A model generated the notes under the pieces. That model was not told the origin of the DNA and searched no databases. It was given only the letters and a program-made list of their open reading frames with translations. Positions 26,801 to 37,639 of a stretch of DNA of 64,000 bases are shown piece by piece. Position 1 is the stretch's first letter, and each line of letters begins with the position of its first letter. The position numbers and the translations under genes are program-made. This DNA comes from Archegozetes longisetosus (Eukaryota > Arthropoda > Arachnida > Sarcoptiformes > Trhypochthoniidae): contig JAEMBT020000007.1 of NCBI GenBank assembly GCA_018873245.2, positions 8,687,129 through 8,751,128 on the forward strand. Direction: 5' to 3'.

Positions 26801-28536
26801 CCCAACTTGTCTGCCAAATCGATGACCAAAATATTTGTCCTGCAGTTTGCGATTGTATATATCGAAGTAGCGATAAAACTGCAGTAATCGATTGCGATGG
26901 CAGAGGATTGCAATCTTTACCACAAGAGTTAGTGCTATCGAGATATAGTAACATATCTTTAGCAGAGAACTCAACAGTTGAAACCGTAAACGGTGTTGTT
27001 TTACAATTAAGACACAATCAAATAGAAGACATTGAAAGGATCAATCAGATGTTGATTTGGGGAAATAAAAAGTTGAAAAAGCCTTCATTTGTGGAAATAT
27101 ATTTTGATAACAATAGTATTACTAACATACATGAAGATGCAATTCCTCAGTTTTATAGCTATAAAAACACTTCATTGCCATTAATAAGAGTCCTTTCATT
27201 AAAACACAATCAAATCAGTTCTGTGCCATTAAGTGTTTTGAAAAATTTCGAGTCATTTGCATTGCATTTAAATGAGAAGACTGGGCAAAAGCCTAGATTG
27301 TATTTGGGAGATAATCCGTATGATTGTTATAATGAAAAGTCTCTACCTGGAAGCCAATGCCTAATTCGTGACTTCAAGTTATGGCTTTCAAGCCATTATC
27401 AAATAGTTGGTGACATTAATTCTATTACATGTCATGCAATTGATTATAACTCTAGTTCAATAATTACAGAAATACCAGACGATGTCTTGTGTCCAATATT
27501 ACACACATCACAAAATGACAAACTTTTGTTAACACTGACTGTTGTATGCATTTTATTAGCGAGCAGTTTGTTTGTAGTTTCAGTTCTATACTATCGCAAT
27601 AAGCAAACTATTTTAGCCTTCATATACATTCATTTCAATCCTATTTTCATTTGTCTAAGTTTCAATGAAGATGACTTAGATGAGAATAAGATTTATGACG
27701 CATTTGTCTCTTATTCAAGTGCTGATAGAGATGTAGTAATGAGTTTGATAGAAAAGTTAGAGCGACCTAACAATGAAGCAAATCTCATATTACACAACAC
27801 AACAGGCGCTTCGATTCACGAGGGACTTTCTGACCAAATCATACCTGAAAATGAGTTCAAAAAGTCGCAAACCAATTTGTCGAAGAATGACAACGTAAAA
27901 GGAATAGATGAGAATGAGAATAGTAGTTATTATAAGTTATGTATTCATGAGCGCGATTGGTTGCCGGGGAATCTAATTAGTTGGAACATTGTCAACAGCG
28001 TACAAAACTCAAAGCGCACCATTCTTGTCTTGTCTAAAGAATTCATTGAATCGATTTGGTTTCAAGTCGAGTTTCACACCGCTTACTACCAAATGCTCGA
28101 AGACAAGATCGACAGATTAATTGTTGTTGTGAAGGGTCCGCTTCCTCCTAAAGAAGAACTCGACAAAGATCTCGTTTTCTTATTAACTACTAAGACTTAT
28201 TTGGTTTGGGGGGAAAAGTGGTTTTGGGAGAAACTGCGTTATGCACTCCCTCATAAAAAGATAATTAATGATCATAAAAGTGTTGAAAGTGCCACAAATC
28301 GTTTAAATAGTGTTACGCCTAATAAAAATGGTGTTAACCATAAGTCAGCTGAAGTTATGAAAGACTATGTCGACAAAACTATTGCTAATCACTTCCAATT
28401 AAATTCATTCTCATCAAATCAGACAAAAAGTCCACCAAAGAGTTTAAGGAATTCTTGCTCACAGTTACCTGAAACGAATTCTAGGCTCAGAAATGGTTTT
28501 GAAAATCAAAGTTTTGTTATAGAAACCCAAACATAG
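23869..28536 (+). CDS. Toll: Toll receptor (Toll-1 type)
   Basis: Two exons, 23869-24265 and 24902-28536, joined across a 636-bp GT-AG intron to give 1343 aa. A further in-frame ATG at 23824 would add 15 residues; I prefer 23869 because it puts a basic n-region directly before the hydrophobic signal segment (GLLIFISILIIWISS). Order: signal peptide, N-terminal Cys cluster, a long LRR array, a first Cys cap near residue 700 (NPINCDCF), a second LRR N-cap near 778 (CPAVCDC), a few more LRRs, a second C-cap near 936, a membrane helix about 1006-1030, then a TIR domain about 1061-1252. TIR boxes are visible: YDAFVSYSSADRD, LCIHERDWLPGN and FWEKLRYALPH. The juxtamembrane CLSFNEDDLDENK also matches Drosophila Toll. 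Such receptors bind Spaetzle-type cytokines and signal through MyD88 in development and immunity. The TIR carries an insertion of about 55 residues (see findings). Confidence 0.96.
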
Positions 28537-28721
28537 AGACGTATTGATGACGAAGAGCTTGACCAATGTCATTGCAATAATTTAATAGTCAATCATTGTT
28601 TTAAGAATTTGTTATTGACTTGTTTTTTATAAATGTTTAAATTGAATTTAAATTGAATTTTATTTTACTTATATATATAAGTTTTAATGTATTACGAAGC
28701 AAGTCATTTCCTTGTCTCATA

Positions 28722-28727
28722 AATAAA
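28722..28727 (+). terminator. Poly(A) signal of the Toll gene
   Basis: AATAAA about 190 nt after the Toll stop codon, followed by a T-rich stretch. Confidence 0.6.
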
Positions 28728-29004
28728 GTATTGTATAATTTCAACTTTTTTACTATCAAAACAATACCATCTTTTAATTCTTAATTCTATAAATAATCAC
28801 ATCTCTGGAACAACACTTCCAAGTGACTAATTTCAAGATGCTCGATCCCATTAACCAAACCCTGTTTACTCAGGTTTTCCCTTTTAATTAGAATGTAATA
28901 AAGTTTAAGTGGAGAAAATTAAGTTAATATTCGTACGGTATAGTATCGTAATAATAATAATAATAACGATATAGTACAAAGTGATGTAGAAGAGCACAAC
29001 CCTA

Positions 29005-29330
29005 TATAAAATAGCAAAGCTATTCTAAGTTTCATTGTTTTCAAGTAGAAGTTGATCTTATTTTATAAGTTAAGCACGTCTTTTAGTCCTAAAGAAAGTC
29101 CTGTATTTTGTAAAATTTCGTTTAAACTTGTTCTCGAGAAAGAAAAGTTTCAAAAATGACCTTTTATGCCTTTTCTTATTAAAATTATGAATATTAAATG
29201 AATAGTTTCCTAGTTTAGTCTAAAATTTGAAAAATGGAATGATTGAGACAAAAAGTTATTAAGGAAACCAAAAGGAGGGTTAGCTATTTTCAAATTAGTC
29301 ACTTTGGAATTGGCCACTTCGAAGTGTAGG
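29005..29330. repeat. Direct repeat copy A, about 320 bp
   Basis: Aligns by eye with 32990-33318 in the same orientation. Shared blocks include TTAAGCAC, GTATTTTGTAAAATTTC, GAATATTAAA, TCTAAAATTTGAAAAATG and GGGTTAG. The copies have clearly diverged. This copy lies between the Toll 3' end and the P450 relic. Confidence 0.75.
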
Positions 29331-29459
29331 CTTAATAGCAAACTGCACTGCACTTAAAAAGTCATTTAAGAAAAAATATCGAAAGACTATCGATTCCTAA
29401 CGTTAGAGCTCATTTTCTATTTGATTCAATTGGCATAATAGTTAAAATTTGTTTTAAGA

Positions 29460-31210
29460 TTGCTTCAACTCTGACAGGATCTTTAAATCAATACCCCATT
29501 TCTTCTGCAGCCAATACTTTATCTGACCAACAAATCGAATGAAGAATATTTTGGATAATATAGCTGCTGAATGATTACAAATTTTTTGCCAATATATCCA
29601 CGCGGTCCCGTAGAGAATGGAACATAATTTTTCATGTGTTGTCCATTTGAAATGTTTCTAGTTTGACCTTGAACGGATCTTCGAATACTCCAGGATTTAG
29701 TTGCGTACGATCGCCAACAATGAATAAAGTGATTCCTCTTGACTCTGTATATTCTCTTGTTTGTAGTTGTTCAGAATGATGTTTGCCTATGAAATTTCAG
29801 TTACATTTGCTGTTTTCTCTCCGAAAATAAAATAGAGTTTGAATCCTTACTTGAACTCCAAGATAGGGTTCGAGCAGAGAGTTGACGTGAAACTTAAACT
29901 TGTGGTGTGATGTTCCTCAAACATAAAGTGTCCACTTGGTGTATCTTCTAAGAATAACGATTTATTTTCCATGCGATGATCTAGCTGTAAATCAAGAGGT
30001 GCTAAACGTTTCTTATTTTTGTTTGACATATAAATGTTGTCTTCCTTTTGTTCATCTATTTTAGAACCAATTTTTTTCATTTACTTCACATAAGAACTGC
30101 TTTTCGTTGATTAATTATTCTTGTATTGTTAAATCAGATCTAAACTGTTTTCTTACTTTAGTGGCCTAGAAAATCAAATGTGACCAAAACTAAGGTGAAT
30201 ACACGCCATATATAAAAATTTGTCCCAAACTGTTAATAGCTTTAGCATGTTGTTAGTTTGTTGCTAATTGTGACCCTATTCATATACTCATTGTTGTCTT
30301 TAATCGTTGAATACAGTTTCAATTGATTAATAAACAACAAATTTTCTTTTCTTTCCCATAAAATATTAGCTATGAATGAGTAGAACGTATTGCAAGTTAT
30401 ATCGAGAGTACGTACAATTATAACACCATTTGTTTTATGAATTCTTGTTTTCTTGTGTTTCTCAAAGCCTTCAGAAGAACATTCAACTGATCGTTCATTT
30501 TTGGTACGAAGTGTTCGAGTATTTTGAAATGGAAGACAGACGTCAACACTTGCCTTCTGTTCCTCCACTCAGATCCAGTACTAGTAAGCAATCCTAGTCT
30601 GAACCAATGCCTAAACCTAAAGATATTTGAACTGTTTCGATTTAGTAACATTTGCGTTAGTCGCCAAAATTGACTTTTATATAACATAAATTGCATTAAA
30701 ATGATTGTGCGTTTTGTTTAGTAAAATTGTCTACTTGTGTTGTGTCTCAACCGACAGACTATACCTTTTGGATCCAAAACGGAACTTCGAAATATCATGT
30801 TTTTCATAGATGACTAATAGAGCAGTCAATGCTCTGTGAATGCCCGTCAATGAAAATACAATTGAACTTATTAGAGACAAACTTTTTATCAAATTCGAGT
30901 GATTAAACTCGAAAGAACCTCTAGAAAAAGTGCCAAATACAAACAAGGTTGTACTTTAAAATGAATAAGCAAGTTAACTAAGTAATTTGTTTTAATCATA
31001 CTCACTCTGATTGAACGGAACATTTTTACTCCAGAAGGTATCTAAATTGCAAAATAATGGGTAACGACATTCAGAACCAGGAATTCGTTCGATATGTTTA
31101 AATAAATTTTCATTTTTGATGAAAAATTTATAATAAGCTAAACATGATATAAAGTCAACAGCTATAGGATAGCAAACCCGCATCGACATTGTTAATAACG
31201 TTTGAGCCAA
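29460..31210 (-). pseudogene. Decayed CYP4-family cytochrome P450
   Basis: Fragments of one P450 lie in the correct order on the minus strand, in shifting frames. From 5' to 3': the proline hinge (ERIPGSECRYPLFCNL, about 31020-31100); a beta-1 region (about 30745-30830); the C-helix block with STGSEWRNRRQVLTSVFHFK (about 30520-30590), which is diagnostic of CYP4-like enzymes; TLDITC; an I-helix remnant (GHFMFEEHHTTS, 29920-29955); and the heme-binding loop (VPFSTGPRGYIGKKF, about 29580-29625). The axial Cys of FxxGxRxCxG reads as Tyr, the I-helix GHDTT reads EHHTT, and in-frame stops and several frame changes separate the blocks, for instance near 30420-30440 and between the heme loop and the sequence before it. 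Intact members are membrane-bound monooxygenases of fatty acids, hormones or xenobiotics. This copy cannot make a working enzyme. Confidence 0.88.
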
Positions 31211-32989
31211 TTACTAGACCTAAAACGAGACAATTGCTGACAAAAATGGAATCGTTTTTGTGATTTGAATATACAGTAACAATTGAAATGACACTAGCTA
31301 TTGTGAAAAAAGTTCAATATCAGATATGCGGTTATACAGATTTGAAAGTAAATTCTTACTAATTTAATGACCATCAGATTTAAGTGGTCTAGAAATCCGA
31401 AATCTAACCTAACCTTATCTAACTTAACTATCATTTAGAATGTTTTGACGATGCAATCAAGTAGTGATACTAAACCTCTTTATGATTTTTGTAAATCTTC
31501 TTTGGCATCCCCTATGTTTTTATCTTATAAAGACAATATTCCTGAAAATGTTTAGAATTAAAGTTCAGCTTTATAGATTTATCATAAGAGGTAAGGAATA
31601 TTAAATGTAGACCTTAATCTGAAGTGTTTAGTGAGAAGGAAGTTTCGATATCAAATACAATTGACTCTATAATGAAGTGAGGTATGGTCAACTGCGAGCT
31701 ATAGTTTACACTCTTTGGAAGATTGTTTGGTTCGCAGTCCCACACACCCGTCGAATGTATCTCACACAGCGAACTGCCGTTATAATCTACACACTTTTTA
31801 GTGCACTAGGTTGTTTAAAATAACTTTAGTATTGCAGTTTTAAGTCATATTTTATTGGATGATTGTATGAAATTAGTTAGAATGTCAGTTTTTGAGTCAA
31901 ATGTTTGAAAACTTATAGTAAAATGAATAATTGCAGTTATTTGTCGCTTAAAATACACTTTTGAACTGCCAGAAGTGACAGTTCTTTTGTGCGAATAGGC
32001 TTACATCTTGTTTGGGATACACTCTCCTATTTTATCTTAAGTTTAAATGTGAACAAGACTATAAAATAGTATAAAATCAAATCCAATCATAACCGATATA
32101 AGGCTTGCAAAAAAATGCTTAACCGTTTGAATTTGTTCATTTGAATAATAAACTGATCAATCTTTGTGGACAGTTCCTAATGTACAAATAGAAACGATTC
32201 AAATCGAATGATAACTCAATTGTAACAAACAATAGAACCAAAAATTGAGACACTTTAACTTTTCAACCAACAATTGAGAGCAAATTTACACTACCGTTAG
32301 GTCAGTTCATGTACAGCTAAGAACTTAATGGCTGACAACAACTAGAGTATAGTAACACCAAAGGATGTGTTGAACGTGTTATTCATATATTTACAAAAAT
32401 AAATTCAACAAGAAAAAGTACATATATTAATAGCTAAGACTGTATGTGAGGAAACGTCTGCGATAAAATGATAGGAAGGATCTCTCCATCAGATGCTATC
32501 AGTATCTATTAAGTTTGAGGGTGTACGCGTTAATCTTAGACACTTATTAGAATAGTGATGCACAATTACTAATTGAATCTATTAATATTAAGCATAACCA
32601 ACATCTATAGCACAATACAATAAGGCCAGTCCATTGCGTGACTAACTTGTGTCACTTATATTCAATCTATTTTTAAGCTAGCTAAAATAGCTTTGTCAAC
32701 AAATTCTAGCATTTCAAGTTATAAATTTGTATGACTTTGCGTAAGTTATTACTAAATCAATCATTTATGCAATGTCTTTCACACAAGTATTGATTGATTT
32801 ATGAGCAATTTTAATGATTTGATTGTATATCCTTATTTTAGGTCAAATTTTGTATGTTGTTCCCAAGTCATGTCTATGACAATCTTATATACAACTGATT
32901 GTATATATTTTCTGAATCGTGAGGTTTTATTAAAATCAGTGCTATCATAACAATATAGCATAAAATGATATAAACTAGTATAATCCGAT
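31211..32989. other. Intergenic between P450 relic and repeat copy B
   Basis: AT-rich, with no conserved coding segment seen on either strand and no RNA gene recognised. Confidence 0.55.
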
Positions 32990-33318
32990 ATGAAACAGCA
33001 AAAGCCATCCTAAGTTTTATTGTTTTCAGATTGAAATCTGATTTTATAGGTTAAGCACATGTATTAGTTATGAGGAAATGCTTCAGTATTTTGTAAAATT
33101 TCATTCAGACTTGTCTTTAAAAAGAAAAGTAGTTGTTAAAATAATTTTTTACGCTTTACTTATTCAAATTGTGAATATTAAACAATTTTTTTCTAATTTA
33201 TTCTAAAATTTGAAAAATGAGACAGTCACTGTATTAATCAGTTGTTAGAGGAATCAAAAGAGGGGTTAGTTATTCTCAAGTTAGTAATTTTCAAATTGGT
33301 CATTTCCAAGTCCAGCCC
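32990..33318. repeat. Direct repeat copy B, about 320 bp
   Basis: Second copy of the repeat at 29005-29330, about 4 kb away and in the same orientation. It ends within a few bases of the stop codon of the minus-strand ORF at 33320-33655, so it may represent that unit's 3' flank. Confidence 0.75.
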
Positions 33319-33319
33319 T

Positions 33320-33655
33320 TCAATGCAAAGTACGATCATTGCTCTTTAAATTGTTTTTCTTGTCTTCATTAGCATCTTCTTTAGTCTTCGACTGCTCTCC
33401 GCTATTAGCCAAAGTGTTGGGCTTTCCGATTGAGTTCTTCACATCACTACATGGTTGCGAAGCTTTTGCTTTTGTCTCTTTGCTTTTTTCAGACAACGGC
33501 TTTTTGTCAGCTTTAGGGTCATTAGTGACCACAGGCCTTTGAACTCCTTCGTTTCGTGTACTGTTGTCCGAAGTATTGCTTGGAGGACTGGGTGCTGAAC
33601 TTGCGTTCGTATTCTTTTCTGGATTCGCGTTATTTTTGGCAGAAGCTGATGGCAT
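33320..33655 (-). CDS. Hypothetical disordered Ser/Asn/Lys-rich protein
   Basis: ATG-initiated ORF of 111 aa, starting MPSASAKNNANPEKN. Composition is strongly biased to Ser, Asn, Lys, Pro, Thr and Asp with almost no hydrophobic residues, as in an intrinsically disordered tail. Its base composition is less AT-rich than the flanks, which favours real or formerly real coding sequence. A CGGTAG/AT junction just before the ATG could be a splice acceptor, in which case this would be a terminal exon. No family is recognised and no partner exon was found upstream in 33.7-35.1 kb. Confidence 0.4.
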   Translation of the reverse strand: MPSASAKNNANPEKNTNASSAPSPPSNTSDNSTRNEGVQRPVVTNDPKADKKPLSEKSKETKAKASQPCSDVKNSIGKPNTLANSGEQSKTKEDANEDKKNNLKSNDRTLH

Positions 33656-35126
33656 ATCTACCGGACTTTTTGTGATCTCAACTCTAAACTGAATCTATGA
33701 AAATGTTTTTAGGTTTTAAAATTTTCAAGAGTTGATAAATTTTCACGAGGATGACAACAATGGTTAACAATACTCAGATTCGTTGCCAACCCAAAGTATT
33801 ATCAATTCTAAGTTTAGGCTATGTGTAGTGTGCGTTCATAAAACCACTTAACTAGCAATACTTAAGAAAGACTTAATAGTGTTAAAAGCTGACACGATTC
33901 AAAACATAACCAACATTTAGATGTAGACAAGAATTGCAATAATGGCAGATCTAACACAACACTAGAATATGTATCTATTTAACATTCAAATGTCAACTCA
34001 AATAAGATAAAAACAAATTTGGTGTGTTTAATAATTTTGACTTTCGGACGTTGTGTTGCTTGATGTTGGATCTCGTGCTAACATTAATTTAAATCCAACC
34101 AAACTTACCATATATAAATAAGTTAAGTTAGAGAGTCAACCGCTCACTACAGCACGTGCTGCAGCAAAAGCATGCTTGTGTAGAGCGCTGTGAATAAGGG
34201 GATTCTGGTATTACGCTATTTTCAAGTTATATGGTCCAAGATCTGAGACAAAGACTCTAAGGACTTGTACCACGTACGACATACCGTCCAGAATCCATAA
34301 CTTTTAAAATGTAAAAGTTCCGTTCGCTGTTATTGAACGTGTCAGTACAACAATGCGCGACTTATTTGATTACTTAGGTTAGCAATTACTTGATAGAATC
34401 ATCGAACAACTAGTCGAACTTTCTGCTCGGACTTCCCGCAGCAATCAACACAAAATTTGTTTGCGAATAATTTTTTAAAGCTTCTGATTTTTAAGACAAC
34501 CTGTGTATATCGATGGAGAAATCGATACTGAATCAACAATTAAATAATGAGTTCTGCTTTTTGTTTAGTTCTTAGTACCATCTCAATAATTAAAATTGCG
34601 AACTAATAGTTCTAGAAATTTAAGAATTGGTAGTGTTTTCCCTTGGATAATCCCGCATTACAATTGAGTTGTGCTGTGTTTTACCAAAAGCAAGTTGCAG
34701 TATTAGCAGAAAAAGAGATGCTTAATATTCTGATAGTTCATACTTCCTCAACCAGTTATATGATGTGAAAAAGAGAATTCATTATAGAGTTGATGTAATA
34801 CTAAAATATTCGTTAAAGTAAGTGACTGGCACAAAAGCCAATTTTAATTTTCCTCTTACAATTAAACATTTTCCGAGAATAAGTCGTATTTAAATTTTAT
34901 TTTTAAACAACTTTATTAATGCATTAATATATAATTAACACTAATCTAAATTTATCTTTACTATGCAGTGCTCTACACTATTGCTGCAAATCACGCTTAC
35001 GTTTAAGTTAAGGCAGGCTTCAACTAAATCCAAACTTATTATAGCCTTATTAATGCGCGTCATCAACAATAACGGGTAACACTCCATAGTAAAGCTTAAA
35101 CTTTGCTGAAAAATAAACTAGAAGAA
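33656..35126. other. Intergenic, no gene recognised
   Basis: AT-rich with a somewhat more mixed stretch at 34130-34350. No ORF or RNA gene is supported. The COA7 3' UTR presumably begins near 35126. Confidence 0.5.
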
Positions 35127-36014
35127 TCAAGTTCTTTCTGTTTCAATTTGTCTATAATTTCTTAACTGCTCTATCATATCAATAGTCTTAGCCCTATATT
35201 TATTTCCTAATTGGATGTTTTTCTCGGTTCCTTCTCCTAACAAATACATTTGACTCAAATTTGCACACGATTCCAAATGATCGAAATTACATCCTTTCAA
35301 TGACAATTCAAACGCTTTCTTCATATCTTTTTTGTAACCATTTCTACCAAATAAGTAGTGAGAACTGGCACTAAAACAACACTCTCTTGCCAAAAGTCCG
35401 TTCGAGGTCATATCACAGCCTTTTTCTAAATGTTCTAATGATTTTTTGATATCAGTTTTGACCTTATCTTTATATTTGGGATCAGTTCCAGACAGGAATT
35501 GTCCCGAATAGTAACATCCCTCGGCGTCGTTCAGTTCGCAACCTTTTGAAAAGTAATCGACTGCTTTCTGCACATCTGCCTCACAGCCTTTTGATAAACA
35601 AATCAAAGTTAGATTTTTACAAATTAGAAAACTAACAATCTTTGCCCAATATTGCAATTATTTATATAAATAATAATTAATAGTAATATTGAAGACCTTT
35701 TCCATAGAGCGAATAGGTGCCAAATTTGGTACAACTTCTGCCGAATTGGTTCTGATCACAATTATCCTTATATACCTTAGCCGAACGCACAAAATCTTCC
35801 TTGATTTGTGACATATAATCGCCTAACAAGTGACAGCCTTTTGGTTGAGATAAATGATTGTATTAAAACCAAATGTAACATTAAGAAAGTGTTGCCTGAC
35901 ACGGCATGTCATACCCTCTGCATTCTTCTCATAATAACAACTAAATCGATACTCAATTCCTAAATTTTTATAGAATTCTTCCAATTCTTTGATATCTTTT
36001 ACTATTCCGGCCAT
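35127..36014 (-). CDS. COA7: COA7, cytochrome c oxidase assembly factor 7
   Basis: Three exons in coding order: 35915-36014, 35697-35837 and 35127-35587, with introns of 77 and 109 bp, GT-AG, both phase 1. The join yields 233 aa; human COA7 is 231 aa. The N-terminus MAGIVKDIKELEEFYKNLGI matches the family start, followed by a series of Sel1-like repeats with paired cysteines: CHLLGDYM, NCDQNQFGRSC, KGCELNDAEGC, ECCFSASSHYLFG and KGCNFDHLESCANLSQMYLL. COA7 is a soluble intermembrane-space protein with disulfide-linked helix-turn-helix repeats, imported by the MIA40 route, that binds heme and is needed for complex IV assembly. No presequence is visible, as expected for that route. It is transcribed divergently from ASCC1, 344 bp away. 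Confidence 0.94.
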
Positions 36015-36358
36015 CGTTTAGCAAAGCTTCAAATATTTTTATAACTGATTTCATTTAAAGTTTGAGTTAAATGTAAACAAAACAAGGAAAATTTTTGCGT
36101 TTCTTATACACACCTAAACGAAAGCTGACATTCAGTTAGAACTATTTGAAGCCCCTAAACATGTATTATATGAGAAAATTGACGCACATGTCAGGCATTT
36201 AAGGGCCAAACGCTTTTTTCTGAACTGTAAATAAATATAAGTTACGCAACATTTGATCATTACTTGATTTGTGAATAAATAGGTGATTATTTAAGAAAAA
36301 TAAGTGCAAATCGACGATATAATTGAAGAATGAATTTGTTGATTTTTGCTCGTGAAAA
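36015..36358. promoter_or_regulatory. Divergent promoter region of COA7 and ASCC1
   Basis: Only 344 bp separate the two start codons, which point away from each other, so both promoters and 5' UTRs must lie here, probably as a bidirectional promoter. No TATA box at a convincing position was seen. Confidence 0.5.
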
Positions 36359-37338
36359 ATGAATGAAAGCTCTGATGAGGCAGATGTTAATGTCGCAAGT
36401 GACATCGATTGCGAAGAAGTGGTCACTTTTGTTGAGAACGATATTTGCACTTATAAAATTAATTTAATTGTTTGCAGTCGGTTGATCACAAAAAAATTCA
36501 GGAACTCTTTGGACAAGTTCACTAAAGCTTTGAATACTTCGATCACGTTTGAGACTAAAGAAAATAATAGTATTATTACAATCAGTGGTGAAAATAGAGA
36601 TCAAGTGATCGAAACAAAATGAAATTAACTCAAATACTTGTTTCAGTGCGAAAACAAATTCCTTTCACTCACTTGATAACTGTTCCCTTCAACAATCAGG
36701 TAATGCGCGAAGAGTTCTCTAAATTCAAGGACTATGTCTTAAATAATTTCAAAGACTGTAGAGGAATTGATGAACACTTGTTTCAAAATCCAGATAAGCT
36801 TCATTTGACTTTTTGCGTTCTTGTATTACTCAATGAGGAAGAGATATTAAAAGCTAAACAATTATTAAGAACTAGTTTGGACCAAGTGGTCAAACCATTA
36901 CTCAATGATAAACCATTGCGTGTTACCGTTGAGGGCTTGAATGTCATGAAGTCCAATCCAGACAAAGCTAATGTTCTTTACGCTCAAGTCAATGATCCTT
37001 TGGATCACTTTCAAGCTATCGCTGATGGGATTGTCAGACAGTTTGTCGAATCTGGTATTTTAGAGAAGCAAAAGAATGGAGAGGATAAAGTGAAACTTCA
37101 TGTAACTTTTATGAATTCTCTGTTCCGTCAGAGAATTATCAGCAGAAGTTTAGAATCGCATAAGAAGTCCAAACGCGTTAAAAGAGAAACATTTGACGCC
37201 AAGAAAATTGTGGATCATTACAGATTCCATAAATTTTCTGATATGATAATTGAAAACATTCAACTCAATAATATTAAAACTAAAACTGAGAGTGGGTTCT
37301 ATGGACTTACAGAAATGATTGAATTACCCCAAGAATAA
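36359..37338 (+). CDS. ASCC1: ASCC1-like, KH plus 2H phosphoesterase, broken by one base
   Basis: Two ORFs, 36359-36622 (87 aa) and 36619-37338 (239 aa), overlap as ATGA. The first carries the degenerate KH region (YKINLIVCSRLITKKF through IITISGENRDQV). The second carries the AKAP7/2H phosphoesterase domain, with both histidine motifs, LHLTFCVLVLL and KLHVTFMNSLF, and PFTHLITVPF. Residue spacing across the junction equals that of human ASCC1 (29 residues from the GxxR of the KH end to PFTH). One additional A in the AAAA run at about 36615-36618 would make one continuous frame. ASCC1 is part of the ASC-1 complex, linked to ALKBH3-dependent alkylation repair and transcription coactivation. Whether the break is a sequencing error, a recent mutation or two cistrons cannot be settled here. 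The KH loop lacks the usual GxxG. Confidence 0.85.
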
Positions 37339-37639
37339 TTTGTTAAAGTTTCCGTTCGATGCCAAAAGTTTTTGATTCAAATTAATATTCATTATCATAC
37401 TGTTTAACTATATAGAAAAAGTAAATATTAAATTAAATCTTTAAAAATGATTGCTTTAATTTTGTTCACTTCTCAATTCAATGAAATTAAATATCAGAAA
37501 TAGTTTAGAAAACATAAGAATTATGACATTTTATGGACAGAAATAAGTCTGGAATAATATCAATATTGACCATTTGTTAATAAAAGTTTAGTATTAATTA
37601 CTAATTTACACTAATGGTTAAGATCTTTAATATGATCTC

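Noticed and set aside
36585..36645. A short intron in ASCC1 (GTGAAA donor, TTTCAG acceptor) to explain the frame change
   Set aside because: It would delete about 20 residues that align in length with human ASCC1; a one-base indel fits better.
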